Source of the DNA: Lachnospiraceae bacterium 10-1
GTDB lineage: Bacteria; Bacillota; Clostridia; Lachnospirales; Lachnospiraceae
Direction of reading: 5' to 3'
Length of the DNA: 64,000 nt
Assembly (NCBI GenBank): GCA_000403495.2
Contig: KE159810.1
Location: 368,501-432,500, forward strand
The position numbers were made by a program, and so were the translations under genes. This document shows positions 53,071 through 61,639 of this stretch, in pieces (the stretch's first letter is position 1; every line of letters begins with the position of its first letter). The notes beneath the pieces are model-generated. The model worked only from the letters and a program-made list of their open reading frames with translations, was not told the DNA's origin and made no database searches.

Positions 53071-53222
53071 AATTCTGTCTCCTCCTTTAAGCAGTCATTT
53101 ACATTTTTCCAGATATGTTAAAGTATCGCCTGATACATTCCTTCTCCATATTTTAAATGGATAATCTTATGATTATACTTGGTATATTTACACTTAAAAT
53201 ATAAAATGTCAATGAAAATTTC

Positions 53223-53276
53223 TTGACACAAATCCGAAATCGGACTATAATGTGCTAATCAGTCCGGTTTCGGACT
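53223..53276 (+). promoter_or_regulatory. Consensus promoter with two MarR-type operators
   Basis: TTGACA (53223-53228), 17 bases, TATAAT (53246-53251): a perfect sigma-A promoter. The spacer holds the palindrome TCCG-AAAT-CGGA (53233-53244), and AGTCCGGTTTCGGACT (53261-53276) repeats the same motif across the expected transcription start. The two centres are exactly 30 bp apart. This is typical autoregulation by the MarR protein encoded next. Confidence 0.85.
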
Positions 53277-53298
53277 CTTTTAGAATAGGAGATATGCC

Positions 53299-53763
53299 AT
53301 GAATGAAAAATACATTGATGAACGTTTAGCCGAATATAATAACATCTTTAAGAAGAATGAGGAGATTTACCGTAGCCTTACACGAAAACTGAATCTGTCC
53401 GAATGCAGTTTCTGGATTTTATATACCATACGAACAGAATCATCCATGCCTTTTCAGAATGAAATATGCGCCAGTCTGCACCAGCCTAAGCAAACCATCA
53501 ATTCTGCTCTGAAAAAATTGGAAGCTGACGGATATATTATGCTTACCCCTGGAAACGACCTGCGAAGCAAACAAATTTCTCTCACTGAAAGGGGTGTTGT
53601 GCTCTGTGAAAAAACTGTTGATCTTGTAATCAAAATTGAGAAATACGCTCTAACAGGTTTATCCAATGAAGAAATTAAACTATTCTTTTCTCTTTTTAAC
53701 AAATATACTAATTTATTGGAAAACCTTGCCTCTGAAATCACACAGGGAAATCCCAAAAATTAA
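53299..53763 (+). CDS. MarR-family transcriptional regulator
   Basis: A 154-residue winged-helix repressor. Helices at each end form the dimer. The DNA-binding core is QNEICASLHQPKQTINSALKKLEADGYI, written here as two overlapping parts (QNEICASLHQPKQTI, SALKKLEADGYI), then the wing DLRSKQISLTERG. AGGAGA precedes the ATG. It lies 26 bases before a MATE pump gene and is probably co-transcribed with it, a common drug-responsive pair. The operators at 53233-53276 indicate repression of its own operon. Confidence 0.9.
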   Translation: MNEKYIDERLAEYNNIFKKNEEIYRSLTRKLNLSECSFWILYTIRTESSMPFQNEICASLHQPKQTINSALKKLEADGYIMLTPGNDLRSKQISLTERGVVLCEKTVDLVIKIEKYALTGLSNEEIKLFFSLFNKYTNLLENLASEITQGNPKN

Positions 53764-53789
53764 GTTAATGCTATACAGGAGATTTCAAA

Positions 53790-55118
53790 ATGAAAATAAA
53801 AATTTCTGAACATTTCACTTATAAAAAACTATTTCAATTTTGTTTGCCTACAATTGCAATGATGCTCTGTACTTCTCTCTATGGAATCGTTGACGGATAT
53901 TTTGTTTCAAATTATGTAGGAAAAACAGCATTTGCATCTGTAAATCTAATTATGCCTTTTCTTATGATTCTTGGCTGTTTCGGATTCATGATCGGTACTG
54001 GTGGAAGTGCGCTGGTAGGAAAGACTTTAGGGGAAGGTGCTGTTGAAAGAGCCAACCGCTATTTTACAATGATGATATATCTCACTCTTATCATTGGCGT
54101 GATCCTGTCCATCATAGGTTTTATTTTTATGCGTCCAATTTCCTATTTACTGGGGGCTACTGATATTATGATAGATGACTGTGTTATCTATGGCAGGATC
54201 ATGTGTGCCTTTAACACTGCCTTCATGCTTCAATACTTGTTTCAAAGTTTTTTTGTTACTGCCGAAAAGCCTCAACTTGGTTTTATCACTACAATTGCTG
54301 CCGGATTGACAAATGTTATATTGGACGCCATATTTATTGCTGTATTTCATTGGGGCACCGCAGGTGCCGCATGGGCATCTGTGATCGGCCAATGTATTGG
54401 CGGCATATTGCCTTTATTCTACTTTTTGCGCCCCAATGCAAGCCTCCTTTGTCTGAAAAAAACAAAACTTGAGGCTGCTATAATACTGAAGGCCTGTTTC
54501 AATGGTTCTTCCGAATTAATGACAAACATTTCCTCTTCTGTCGTTGGTATGTTATACAATTTCCAACTCTTATAATATTCAAGCGAAAACGGTATTGCTG
54601 CCTACGGAGTTGTCATGTATACACAAATGATCTTTGCTGCCATCTTTTTAGGCTATACTATAGGAACCGGCCCTGTCATCAGCTATCACTATGGTGCAGG
54701 AAATTATAAGGAATTAAGAAACATGCTAAAGAAAAGTCTGTTAATAATGTTTACAAGTGGAATCGCTATGCTCTTGCTGGCATGGGTTCTTGCCTCACCT
54801 CTTTCTGATTTTTTTGTAGGTTATGATGCAGAACTTCTTCAAATGACAAAGCATGCGCTTAATATATATGCCTTTTCTTTTGTCCTGTACGGTATAAATA
54901 TATTTGCTTCCTCCTTCTTTACTGCCTTAAACAATGGAGGAGTATCAGCTATAATCGCATTTTTACGCACGTTAGTGTTCCAGACACTTGCTGTACTTTT
55001 CCTTCCATTTCTATTGGGGCTGGAGGGTATCTGGTGGGCTATAACAATTGCCGAAACACTTGCACTTGTTATTTCCTGTGCATTATTACTGGGAAAAAAG
55101 AAAAAATATCACTATTAA
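53790..55118 (+). pseudogene. MATE-family efflux pump interrupted by one in-frame stop
   Basis: A multidrug/toxin extrusion (MATE) protein read in one frame through 443 codons, except for a TAA at 54573-54575 (codon 262). The first part has LYGIVDGYFVSNYVGKTAFASVNL and GCFGFMIGTGGSALVGKTLG, typical of MATE (shown in parts). The sequence after the stop, SSENGIAAYGVVMY, continues the domain without any shift. In relatives this position is usually Lys (AAA), so a single A-to-T change would explain the stop. A shorter restart at ATG 54615 is present but would lack half the transporter. It may be a recent loss or an assembly error. Confidence 0.88.
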
Positions 55119-55155
55119 TCTACTATTAAAATGATTCGTGAATGCTTCTTAGTGA

Positions 55156-55184
55156 TTTACAATCTGGAAGAGAAATGATATACT
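55156..55184 (+). promoter_or_regulatory. Promoter of the carbonic anhydrase gene
   Basis: TTTACA (55156-55161), 17 bases, TATACT (55179-55184), about 30 bases before the start codon and separate from the MATE transcript. Confidence 0.65.
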
Positions 55185-55212
55185 TTTTACAAAATATCAG
55201 GAGGGTTATCAT

Positions 55213-55785
55213 ATGTCAAATGATAAGAATACCGTAGAAGAATCATTACTAAAACTGAAAAAAGGAAATGAAACATACTTAAATACCTCTACTTGTCCAG
55301 GAGATGTTTCACCCGCAATCCGCAAAGACACTTGTGAAAATGGTCAATATCCTTACGCAGTTGTTATCACCTGTTCCGATTCCCGCGTTATTCCGGAAAG
55401 TATTTTTTCAGCAGGCATCGGAGAATTGTTTGTAATCCGCGTTGCCGGAAATGTAATCAGCGATCATCAGCTTGGCAGTATTGAATACGCGGTAGACCAC
55501 CTTGGTTCTAACTTAGTAGTTGTTCTTGGCCATACAAACTGCGGTGCTGTAGGAGCTGCTATTGGCGGACATACAGGCGGATTTATTAAGTCTATCACTG
55601 ACGAGATCAAAGCTGCCATTGGAGAAGAAACAGATGGCTACAAAGCTTCCTGCTTAAATGTGGAACATGCTATCTCTAAGATCAAAGACAATCTGCCCAT
55701 GTTAAATGGTAGCGATTCCCAATGTGCAAAGGTGATTGGCGCAATCTACCACATAAATGACGGTCATGTAGAGTTTTTAGATTAA
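55213..55785 (+). CDS. Beta-class carbonic anhydrase
   Basis: Zinc enzyme of 190 residues interconverting CO2 and bicarbonate. The zinc ligands and dyad are visible: VVITCSDSRV (Cys54, Asp56, Arg58) and LGHTNCGAV (His107, Cys110). AGGAGGG lies upstream of the ATG. It is slightly shorter than plant-type enzymes and similar to other clostridial beta enzymes. It stands alone with its own promoter and a terminator. Confidence 0.95.
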   Translation: MSNDKNTVEESLLKLKKGNETYLNTSTCPGDVSPAIRKDTCENGQYPYAVVITCSDSRVIPESIFSAGIGELFVIRVAGNVISDHQLGSIEYAVDHLGSNLVVVLGHTNCGAVGAAIGGHTGGFIKSITDEIKAAIGEETDGYKASCLNVEHAISKIKDNLPMLNGSDSQCAKVIGAIYHINDGHVEFLD

Positions 55786-55832
55786 TACATAACAGATTCC
55801 TCGCTTCGTGAGATCATCCTCATATTAAACAT

Positions 55833-55868
55833 AAAAAGAAACGTTGTACAATACAACGTTTCTTTTTT
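55833..55868. terminator. Bidirectional intrinsic terminator
   Basis: AAAAAGAAACGTTGTA (55833-55848) pairs exactly with TACAACGTTTCTTTTT (55852-55867). T-runs occur on both strands, so it ends both the carbonic anhydrase gene and the minus-strand tRNA operon. Confidence 0.92.
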
Positions 55869-55870
55869 AA

Positions 55871-55956
55871 TGCCGGCGACCGGAATCGAACCGGTACGGG
55901 AGATTAGTCCCGCAGGATTTTAAGTCCTGTGCGTCTGCCAGTTCCGCCACGCCGGC
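55871..55956 (-). tRNA. tRNA-Leu (TAA)
   Basis: Minus strand, 86 bases with a long variable arm. Acceptor GCCGGCG pairs with CGCCGGC, discriminator A at 55871. The anticodon arm GGACT-TAA-AATCC gives anticodon TAA; the T arm is CCGGTTCGATTCCGG. CCA is not encoded. It is the last of five tRNAs in one transcript. Confidence 0.96.
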
Positions 55957-55979
55957 ATAATCAATATGAAATTGATTCG

Positions 55980-56052
55980 TGGGACCTATAGGGCTCGAAC
56001 CTATGACCCTCTGCTTGTAAGGCAGATGCTCTCCCAGCTGAGCTAAGATCCC
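55980..56052 (-). tRNA. tRNA-Val (TAC)
   Basis: Minus strand, 73 bases. 5' GGGATCT, D arm AGCTCAGCTGGGAGAGC, anticodon arm TCTGC-CTTACAA-GCAGA (anticodon TAC), T loop GGTTCGAGCC, discriminator A. CCA is not encoded. Confidence 0.96.
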
Positions 56053-56127
56053 AAATACAAATTCCTTCAGAATTAACTTTGCTAAATTTGTTTTGCAAAT
56101 CTGTAATTCCCATGCAACTTTTTTAAA

Positions 56128-56201
56128 CGACCCGGATGGGACTCGAACCCACGACCTCCGCCGTGACAGGGCGGCGCTCTAACCAACTGAGCCACCGGGC
56201 C
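56128..56201 (-). tRNA. tRNA-Asp (GTC)
   Basis: Minus strand, 74 bases. Acceptor GGCCCGG pairs with CCGGGTC, discriminator G. The anticodon loop CTGTCAC gives GTC; the T loop is GGGTTCGAGTCCC. Confidence 0.96.
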
Positions 56202-56270
56202 AATTATCTGTTGCTGATTAAAAACAATGAATAACAAAATTTATCAGTCATTCTATTGTGAATTAAATAG

Positions 56271-56344
56271 TGGACCTTCGGGGACTCGAACCCAGGACCG
56301 ACCGGTTATGAGCCGGTTGCTCTAACCAACTGAGCTAAAGGTCC
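56271..56344 (-). tRNA. tRNA-Met (CAT)
   Basis: Minus strand, 74 bases. Acceptor GGACCTT pairs with AAGGTCC, discriminator A. The anticodon loop CTCATAA gives CAT. The GGACC acceptor and D arm suit elongator Met; a CAT-anticodon Ile2 tRNA with a modified C cannot be fully excluded. Confidence 0.94.
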
Positions 56345-56358
56345 ATTAGTCAGTCTGA

Positions 56359-56430
56359 TGACTCCGACGGGAATCGAACCCGTGTTACCGCCGTGAAAGG
56401 GCGATGTCTTAACCGCTTGACCACGGAGCC
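56359..56430 (-). tRNA. tRNA-Glu (TTC)
   Basis: Minus strand, 72 bases. Acceptor GGCTCCG pairs with CGGAGTC, discriminator A. The anticodon loop CTTTCAC gives TTC. It is the first tRNA of the cluster after the promoter at 56522-56550. Confidence 0.96.
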
Positions 56431-56521
56431 TTATTAAATGGTTTCCCGTTTTTAAAACAGCTCCGCTGTTTTCTTTAACATACTTTTCTTAATCAGGTCT
56501 CTTACAACCTCAACGAAAATT

Positions 56522-56550
56522 ATGATACCATACTTCTATACATTTGACAA
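56522..56550 (-). promoter_or_regulatory. Promoter of the tRNA operon
   Basis: Minus strand TTGTCA (56545-56550), 17 bases, TATCAT (56522-56527), about 90 bases before tRNA-Glu. A hairpin AAAACAGC/GCTGTTTT lies in the leader near 56453-56471. Confidence 0.65.
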
Positions 56551-56616
56551 GAGTGAATTTTAATTTTCTTTTTATAGCGGCAAAAAACGCCGCCATAACA
56601 TAAATTGTATATCAAC

Positions 56617-57933
56617 TCACTTACTCAATGCTTCTTCCTGCAGTTTGTCAAATTCTGCCATACATTCATCTACCGTAGCTCCATTTAGCAAGTCTCTTAC
56701 AATCAAACATGTATTTCCCCACTGTTCAACTTTCATTCCTGCATTAGTAGCCAGCACATAAACATTTTCCTGAATTCTGTCATTCAAAGGTTTTAGCGCA
56801 GGAATACATTCTACTTCCACATTTTTAGATGGAGAAATCACCTTATTTGTTTCCGTATAAATCTGAAGTGCTTCATCCGAAGTTATTACATTCAGTGTCT
56901 GCATTGCATCCTCTGCGTGCTCCGCACCTGCTCCTATGGCAATCCCCGTCATTGATATAACCGGCATCTGTCCCCGGCTGCTTGGAAATCCAATCACAAG
57001 CATTTCGAAGTCCGGATTCCCGTAAAGAGTATCCGCATTGGCCGCTCCCCAGTATGCCATTACGATCGGAGTTTTTTGAGCCAGAAAATCTGCTCCTTCT
57101 CCTTCAACAGCTTCACTCACATATGCTTTTTGAGCATCAATATAACCAAGATCAATTAGTTCCTTTAAAAACTCAAATCCTGGGCGCATATAATCACTGT
57201 ATTTGCTTTCTCCACTGTTTAAAGCAGCTATCTCGGCCTCCGTATTGTCTCCATTATAAAGATCTGCGTATGCCTGTGCAAAAACAAAAGTTTCAAGCCA
57301 CCAGCGGTTAGCTCCAATGGGTGTTTCAATTCCGTTTTCTTTAAATACTCTGCAGCACTCCAGAAAATCCTCCGGTGTCTTTGGAAGCTCCAGGTTGAAT
57401 TCATCAAACATTTCTTTATTGATAAACAAACCATAAGCCACCACTTCCTGAGGAATTGCCACTAGTTTTCCATCAACTGTATTTGCTATTCTTACAACAT
57501 CCCTTAAATTATTTGCACTTTCAAGCCCTGATAAATCCATAAGCTTTCCTTCTTCCGCCAATGCCATAATAACATCCGGATTTAACAAGTACATATCATC
57601 CATATCATTACGCACCCGTTCAAGAGTCACCTCATCATAAGTTTTATCCTGATGGTCTTCTGCTGTATAGGTTCTGTATGCCACACTCACTCCTAAGTTT
57701 TCTTCTGCCATTGCAACTGTCATATCCATTGCAGTTCTTGCAGCATTTTCAGCGTCGGGCATAGTCTTTTCCATTGGACTGAAAAGATTTACTACCCGTT
57801 CATTCTCTTCCTCCTGAGCAATCAGATTATTGTCCAGCTCAACCTTTCCCCCACAAGCTGCCAGGCAAAACACTACAGCACCCGCTAAACAGATTACTAT
57901 TAGTCTGCCCATATATTTCTTACTTTTTTTCAT
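56617..57933 (-). CDS. Solute-binding lipoprotein paired with a hybrid histidine kinase
   Basis: Extracytoplasmic SBP family 1 lipoprotein of 438 residues, lipobox CLAAC near residue 26. Further on are LVAIPQEVVAYGLFINKEMF, QKTPIVMAYWGAAN and EALQIYTETNKVISPS, typical of sugar-type binding proteins. It overlaps the kinase gene upstream by four bases (ATGA). There is no permease or ATPase gene on either side; the tRNA operon follows. The protein therefore more likely presents a ligand to the kinase's sensor domain than feeds a transporter, although a transporter elsewhere could share it. Confidence 0.88.
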   Translation of the reverse strand: MKKSKKYMGRLIVICLAGAVVFCLAACGGKVELDNNLIAQEEENERVVNLFSPMEKTMPDAENAARTAMDMTVAMAEENLGVSVAYRTYTAEDHQDKTYDEVTLERVRNDMDDMYLLNPDVIMALAEEGKLMDLSGLESANNLRDVVRIANTVDGKLVAIPQEVVAYGLFINKEMFDEFNLELPKTPEDFLECCRVFKENGIETPIGANRWWLETFVFAQAYADLYNGDNTEAEIAALNSGESKYSDYMRPGFEFLKELIDLGYIDAQKAYVSEAVEGEGADFLAQKTPIVMAYWGAANADTLYGNPDFEMLVIGFPSSRGQMPVISMTGIAIGAGAEHAEDAMQTLNVITSDEALQIYTETNKVISPSKNVEVECIPALKPLNDRIQENVYVLATNAGMKVEQWGNTCLIVRDLLNGATVDECMAEFDKLQEEALSK

Positions 57934-60530
57934 AATGAATTCCCTTCTTCACTTACATTTTTGCGTGTATACTCTTTTATCACCTTTTTCAGCAATTCAA
58001 TATCAATAGGCTTTGCCAGATGAACATTCATTCCCGCATTCAAAGCTTCTTTTTCGTCTTCTGCAAATGCATTTGCCGTCATTGCTATAATTGGTATTTC
58101 TCCTGCATCCTTACGTTTTAATGCCCTGATTGCTCTCGTAGCTTCATAACCATTCATAACAGGCATTTGTACATCCATTAGAATTGCATCAAACTCCCCT
58201 TCTACAGAATTAATAAATTTCTCCAATACAAGCTGGCCATTTTCTGCAATAACACAGCTTGCTCCTTCCATAGATAAAATTTCAGACAGAATTTCCGCAT
58301 TAATTTCATTATCTTCAGCCGCCAGGAAATGCAAGCCTTCTAAATTTTCACCATCTGCCGCCTCTGACACAACATCTCCATTTTGGCCAGCCTGCATTTC
58401 TGCAATTTTTTCTTTAAATGCAGCAACAAAGAAAGGTTTTTGTAAAACTGCCATATTTTCATTTTGCAGAACATCTTCTATTCCATCTGCATCATCATCC
58501 GTCATAAACAATACAGGCACTATATCTGATGTAATTTCCCTAATTTTTGTTATTGCCAAAGAAGCATCTACATCTATCGTATCCCAGTCCACTAAAATCA
58601 TTTGATAATTTTCTTTTTCACCCTCAGCATTTTGCAGCATTTGTACAGCTTCTTCCACACTGAAAGCACTATCTACCAAAACATCTGTATCCTCCATAAG
58701 CACTTGAATATCTTTGCTGTCCTCCGCTTCCTTATCAACAGCCAAAATTCGTGAAATTCCATTTTCTTTCCAGAACTGCTTATCAACCTGGCCTTCCGGT
58801 ATGCGGAACTCCAAGTCAACCCTAAACAGACTTCCTTTATTTACTTCACTGGTTACATCTATCGTTCCACCCATAAGCTCTACAATATTTTTTGTAATTG
58901 CCATCCCTAATCCTGTACCCTGAACCTTATTCGTGGTACTGTTTTCTGCCCGGGTAAACGCATCAAAAATAGTTTCTAAATATTCCGGCGTCATTCCATA
59001 GCCATCATCTTCCACTTCTATCTTAATATGCTCATATTGACTGGAACGCTGTTTCAGACCAATCATCCGAAACCAGATATTTCCTCCCTCCGGAGTGTAC
59101 TTTACGGCATTTGAAAGAAGGTTAATCAAAATCTGATTAACTCTTGTCTCATCTCCTATCAAGTACTCATGCTTTACGCCCATTACTTCCACATGAAACT
59201 TCTGCCCTCTTTCCTTTGCCATAGGCCGAATAATTGCATCTACTGAGGATACCAGATCATTTAATGTAAATTCCTCGATGGTAAGAACAACTTTCCCACT
59301 CTCAATCTTGGACACATCCAAAATATCATTGATCAGACTTAACAAGTGCTGGCCGGACGCCGTGATTTTTTTTGTATATTCCCTTACTTTATCCGGATTA
59401 TTTGCATCCCTGGCCAATAATGTAGTAAACCCAAGAACAGCATTCATAGGTGTACGGATATCATGTGACATATTTGAGAGAAAGGTCGTTTTGGAATTAC
59501 TTGCAATCTGTGCTGCCTGTAAAGCTTCCGCCAAACGCTTATTGTGTATTTCTCTTTCTTCCTCCCGCTCCTTTCTGATTCTATTCTGCTGTCTTTGATT
59601 AAAATAATACAAAATACAGCACAGAAAAAAGGCAATCAGCATTACTACTACTACAATAAATATATTTTGGTTTACTGTTCTGCCTTCCTGCTGTATCGCT
59701 TCGATCGGCACATATCCCACTAAATAGATTGAACCATCATTCACCTTCCACATATAATTCAATGAACTTTTTCCTTGAATATCATGATAAAACATAATAT
59801 TCTTTTTTTCTTCCAGGCAGGCATTCACTTCCTGCCTGATATCCTCTTCCTGGATATTATTTGCCTGGTAATAATCCTCCAAATTCAGATGACCGGCATT
59901 ACGCTCCCCCATTCCCTTAGGCTTTAGAACAAACCGCTCCGTGTTTCTATCCATAATATAAAGCATTGCTTTCCCATTATAAAATCCTTCTGGAAGTGAT
60001 TTATCATAAGATTCATAAATATATTCTATATAAAGCGCAGCAATCTCCTGATCGTTCTTTATAACAGGACACTTCATTGAATATGCCCAAGTTCCCATAT
60101 GATTTACATAAGATTGCGATATCTGCAAACCGTTTGTCGTTTCACCAAGTGAAAAATCCAGTTCTTCTTCAGAAAACACTTCTCCTGTATTAGAAATTCC
60201 TTCCTCTTCTCCCGTAAAAATCAAAGATACCTTTACCATGGTCTGGCTTTTTTGGTAAGAAAGGATAAACTCCTCCAAATCCTCTGCCTTGGCTGCTTCC
60301 TGTGCAATTATTTTTTGATATTCTGCTTCTTTATTCAGAATTGCCTCTAATGTGCATTGTATCAAATCCAGACTTTCACTTAAATTTTGAATTGCTGATA
60401 TAGACATTTCTTTATTTATTTTTCTTGCTACGGAAAACACAACAACACCTAAAATGCAAAAAACTAATATAATAGAAAGCAGTAAAGGAATTCCGTTATC
60501 TGTTTTCTTTCCATCCTGCCTCTTTTTCAT
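57930..60530 (-). CDS. Hybrid sensor histidine kinase/response regulator
   Basis: An 866-residue membrane kinase. Transmembrane segments at about 12-36 and 290-312 enclose an extracytoplasmic sensor of about 250 residues with a dCache-like look. Then come HisKA (FLSNMSHDIRTPMNAVLGFT), HATPase (LLSNAVKYTPEGG, EDDGYGMTP, GTGLGMAITKNIVE), a divergent first receiver-like domain (VDWDT, LQKPF) and a full second receiver (AAEDNEINAEIL, DAILMDVQMPVMNGYEA, HLAKPID). No output domain or Hpt is attached, so the phosphate must pass to another protein. It forms an operon with a solute-binding lipoprotein. Confidence 0.9.
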   Translation of the reverse strand: MKKRQDGKKTDNGIPLLLSIILVFCILGVVVFSVARKINKEMSISAIQNLSESLDLIQCTLEAILNKEAEYQKIIAQEAAKAEDLEEFILSYQKSQTMVKVSLIFTGEEEGISNTGEVFSEEELDFSLGETTNGLQISQSYVNHMGTWAYSMKCPVIKNDQEIAALYIEYIYESYDKSLPEGFYNGKAMLYIMDRNTERFVLKPKGMGERNAGHLNLEDYYQANNIQEEDIRQEVNACLEEKKNIMFYHDIQGKSSLNYMWKVNDGSIYLVGYVPIEAIQQEGRTVNQNIFIVVVVMLIAFFLCCILYYFNQRQQNRIRKEREEEREIHNKRLAEALQAAQIASNSKTTFLSNMSHDIRTPMNAVLGFTTLLARDANNPDKVREYTKKITASGQHLLSLINDILDVSKIESGKVVLTIEEFTLNDLVSSVDAIIRPMAKERGQKFHVEVMGVKHEYLIGDETRVNQILINLLSNAVKYTPEGGNIWFRMIGLKQRSSQYEHIKIEVEDDGYGMTPEYLETIFDAFTRAENSTTNKVQGTGLGMAITKNIVELMGGTIDVTSEVNKGSLFRVDLEFRIPEGQVDKQFWKENGISRILAVDKEAEDSKDIQVLMEDTDVLVDSAFSVEEAVQMLQNAEGEKENYQMILVDWDTIDVDASLAITKIREITSDIVPVLFMTDDDADGIEDVLQNENMAVLQKPFFVAAFKEKIAEMQAGQNGDVVSEAADGENLEGLHFLAAEDNEINAEILSEILSMEGASCVIAENGQLVLEKFINSVEGEFDAILMDVQMPVMNGYEATRAIRALKRKDAGEIPIIAMTANAFAEDEKEALNAGMNVHLAKPIDIELLKKVIKEYTRKNVSEEGNSL

Positions 60531-60675
60531 TCTTATCCCCCCTGCACATTACCTGTCGCTCTATCAAGCTGTAGAAACTAATAAATAAAATTTGTTATAT
60601 TATACTCTTTTCTTTAATTTTATGTCAACATTATAGGAAAAAAGGACTTATATTTAGTGAATTTTCAACTACTTC

Positions 60676-60704
60676 TTGTGATACACAGACGGGTATGTTA
60701 TATT
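60676..60704 (+). promoter_or_regulatory. Promoter of the TRIC/YadS-type gene
   Basis: TTGTGA (60676-60681), 17 bases, TATATT (60699-60704), with AAAGGAG and ATG shortly after. Confidence 0.6.
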
Positions 60705-60725
60705 GTTTTTATTTAAAGGAGTAAA

Positions 60726-61367
60726 ATGAAATTGCATACAAGTATATTTTTCCCCATAGAGATTATCGGTACCATAGCTTTTGCATCTTCCGGTGCTATG
60801 GTTGCCGTTCGAAAAAAACTGGATCTGTTCGGTATTATTGTACTAGGCGTCATTACTGCTGTGGGAGGAGGTATGCTCCGTGATCTAATTATAGGTAATA
60901 TTCCTCCTAACATGTTTCAAAATCCAGTTTACGTATTTGCTGCTTTTTTAACAGTGCTTATTCTTTTTCTTTTGTTCCGCCGCTGGCCCTTTCTACTTGA
61001 AAAACGTTATCTGGAAAGCTATGAAAAAATTATGAATATTTTGGATGCTATCGGCCTTGGCGCATTTACTGTTACAGGCATTGACACCGGAATAAAGTCC
61101 GGTTACAACGAATTTTATTTTTTAATTATCTTTCTTGGAGTTATCACAGGTATCGGCGGCGGCATTCTCAGAGACATCATGGTAGGTGAAACTCCCTTTG
61201 TCCTAAGAAAACATATCTACGCCTGTGCATCTATATCCGGCGCCTGCCTGCATGTATTACTGTTGCAGTTCATTCCTTCTAATTATGCAATGTTACTGGG
61301 TGCTCTTTTAATCATAATGATCCGCATTCTGGCAAGTCACTATCGTTGGAATCTTCCCAGTGTATAA
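60726..61367 (+). CDS. TRIC cation channel/YadS family membrane protein
   Basis: A 213-residue membrane protein with about seven segments arranged as two homologous repeats. Each repeat ends in a glycine-rich motif: ITAVGGGMLRDLIIGNIPP and ITGIGGGILRDIMVGETPF. This is the UPF0126/TRIC family (formerly predicted glycine transporter), whose bacterial members form trimeric cation channels. AAAGGAG precedes the ATG, and a bidirectional terminator follows. Confidence 0.92.
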   Translation: MKLHTSIFFPIEIIGTIAFASSGAMVAVRKKLDLFGIIVLGVITAVGGGMLRDLIIGNIPPNMFQNPVYVFAAFLTVLILFLLFRRWPFLLEKRYLESYEKIMNILDAIGLGAFTVTGIDTGIKSGYNEFYFLIIFLGVITGIGGGILRDIMVGETPFVLRKHIYACASISGACLHVLLLQFIPSNYAMLLGALLIIMIRILASHYRWNLPSV

Positions 61368-61381
61368 TTAAAAATAAATAC

Positions 61382-61422
61382 AAAAAATCCACAGACAATT
61401 TTATTTTGTCTGTGGATTTTTT
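61382..61422. terminator. Bidirectional intrinsic terminator
   Basis: AAAAAATCCACAGACAA (61382-61398) and TTGTCTGTGGATTTTTT (61406-61422) are exact complements around a 7-base loop. It ends both the TRIC gene and the minus-strand rRNA/tRNA-Asn transcript. Confidence 0.93.
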
Positions 61423-61424
61423 AG

Positions 61425-61496
61425 CTCCCCGAGTAGGGCTCGAACCTACAACAACTCGGTTAACAGCCGAGTGCTCTACCATTGAGCTATCGAGGA
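61425..61496 (-). tRNA. tRNA-Asn (GTT)
   Basis: Minus strand, 72 bases. Acceptor TCCTCGA pairs with TCGGGGA, discriminator G. The anticodon loop CTGTTAA gives GTT; the T loop is AGGTTCGAGCCCT. It is the last gene of the rRNA operon, 143 bases after the 23S gene. Confidence 0.96.
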
Positions 61497-61639
61497 TTAT
61501 TCTTTACAGTTCTGCCTGCGGCTCACTGCTTTTCTCTTTCAGAGGCTCTTCCTCCCTCTGTGAAGGACGTGCCTTCAAAACCGAACACAGGACAGGAAAC
61601 ATCTTCCATCCACCACTTCCATCTGCCATTTCTTTCTTC

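Noticed and set aside
56560..56600. GCGGC/GCCGC hairpin after the solute-binding lipoprotein
   Set aside because: The T-run lies in the loop rather than after the stem on the relevant strand, so a terminator call is not safe.
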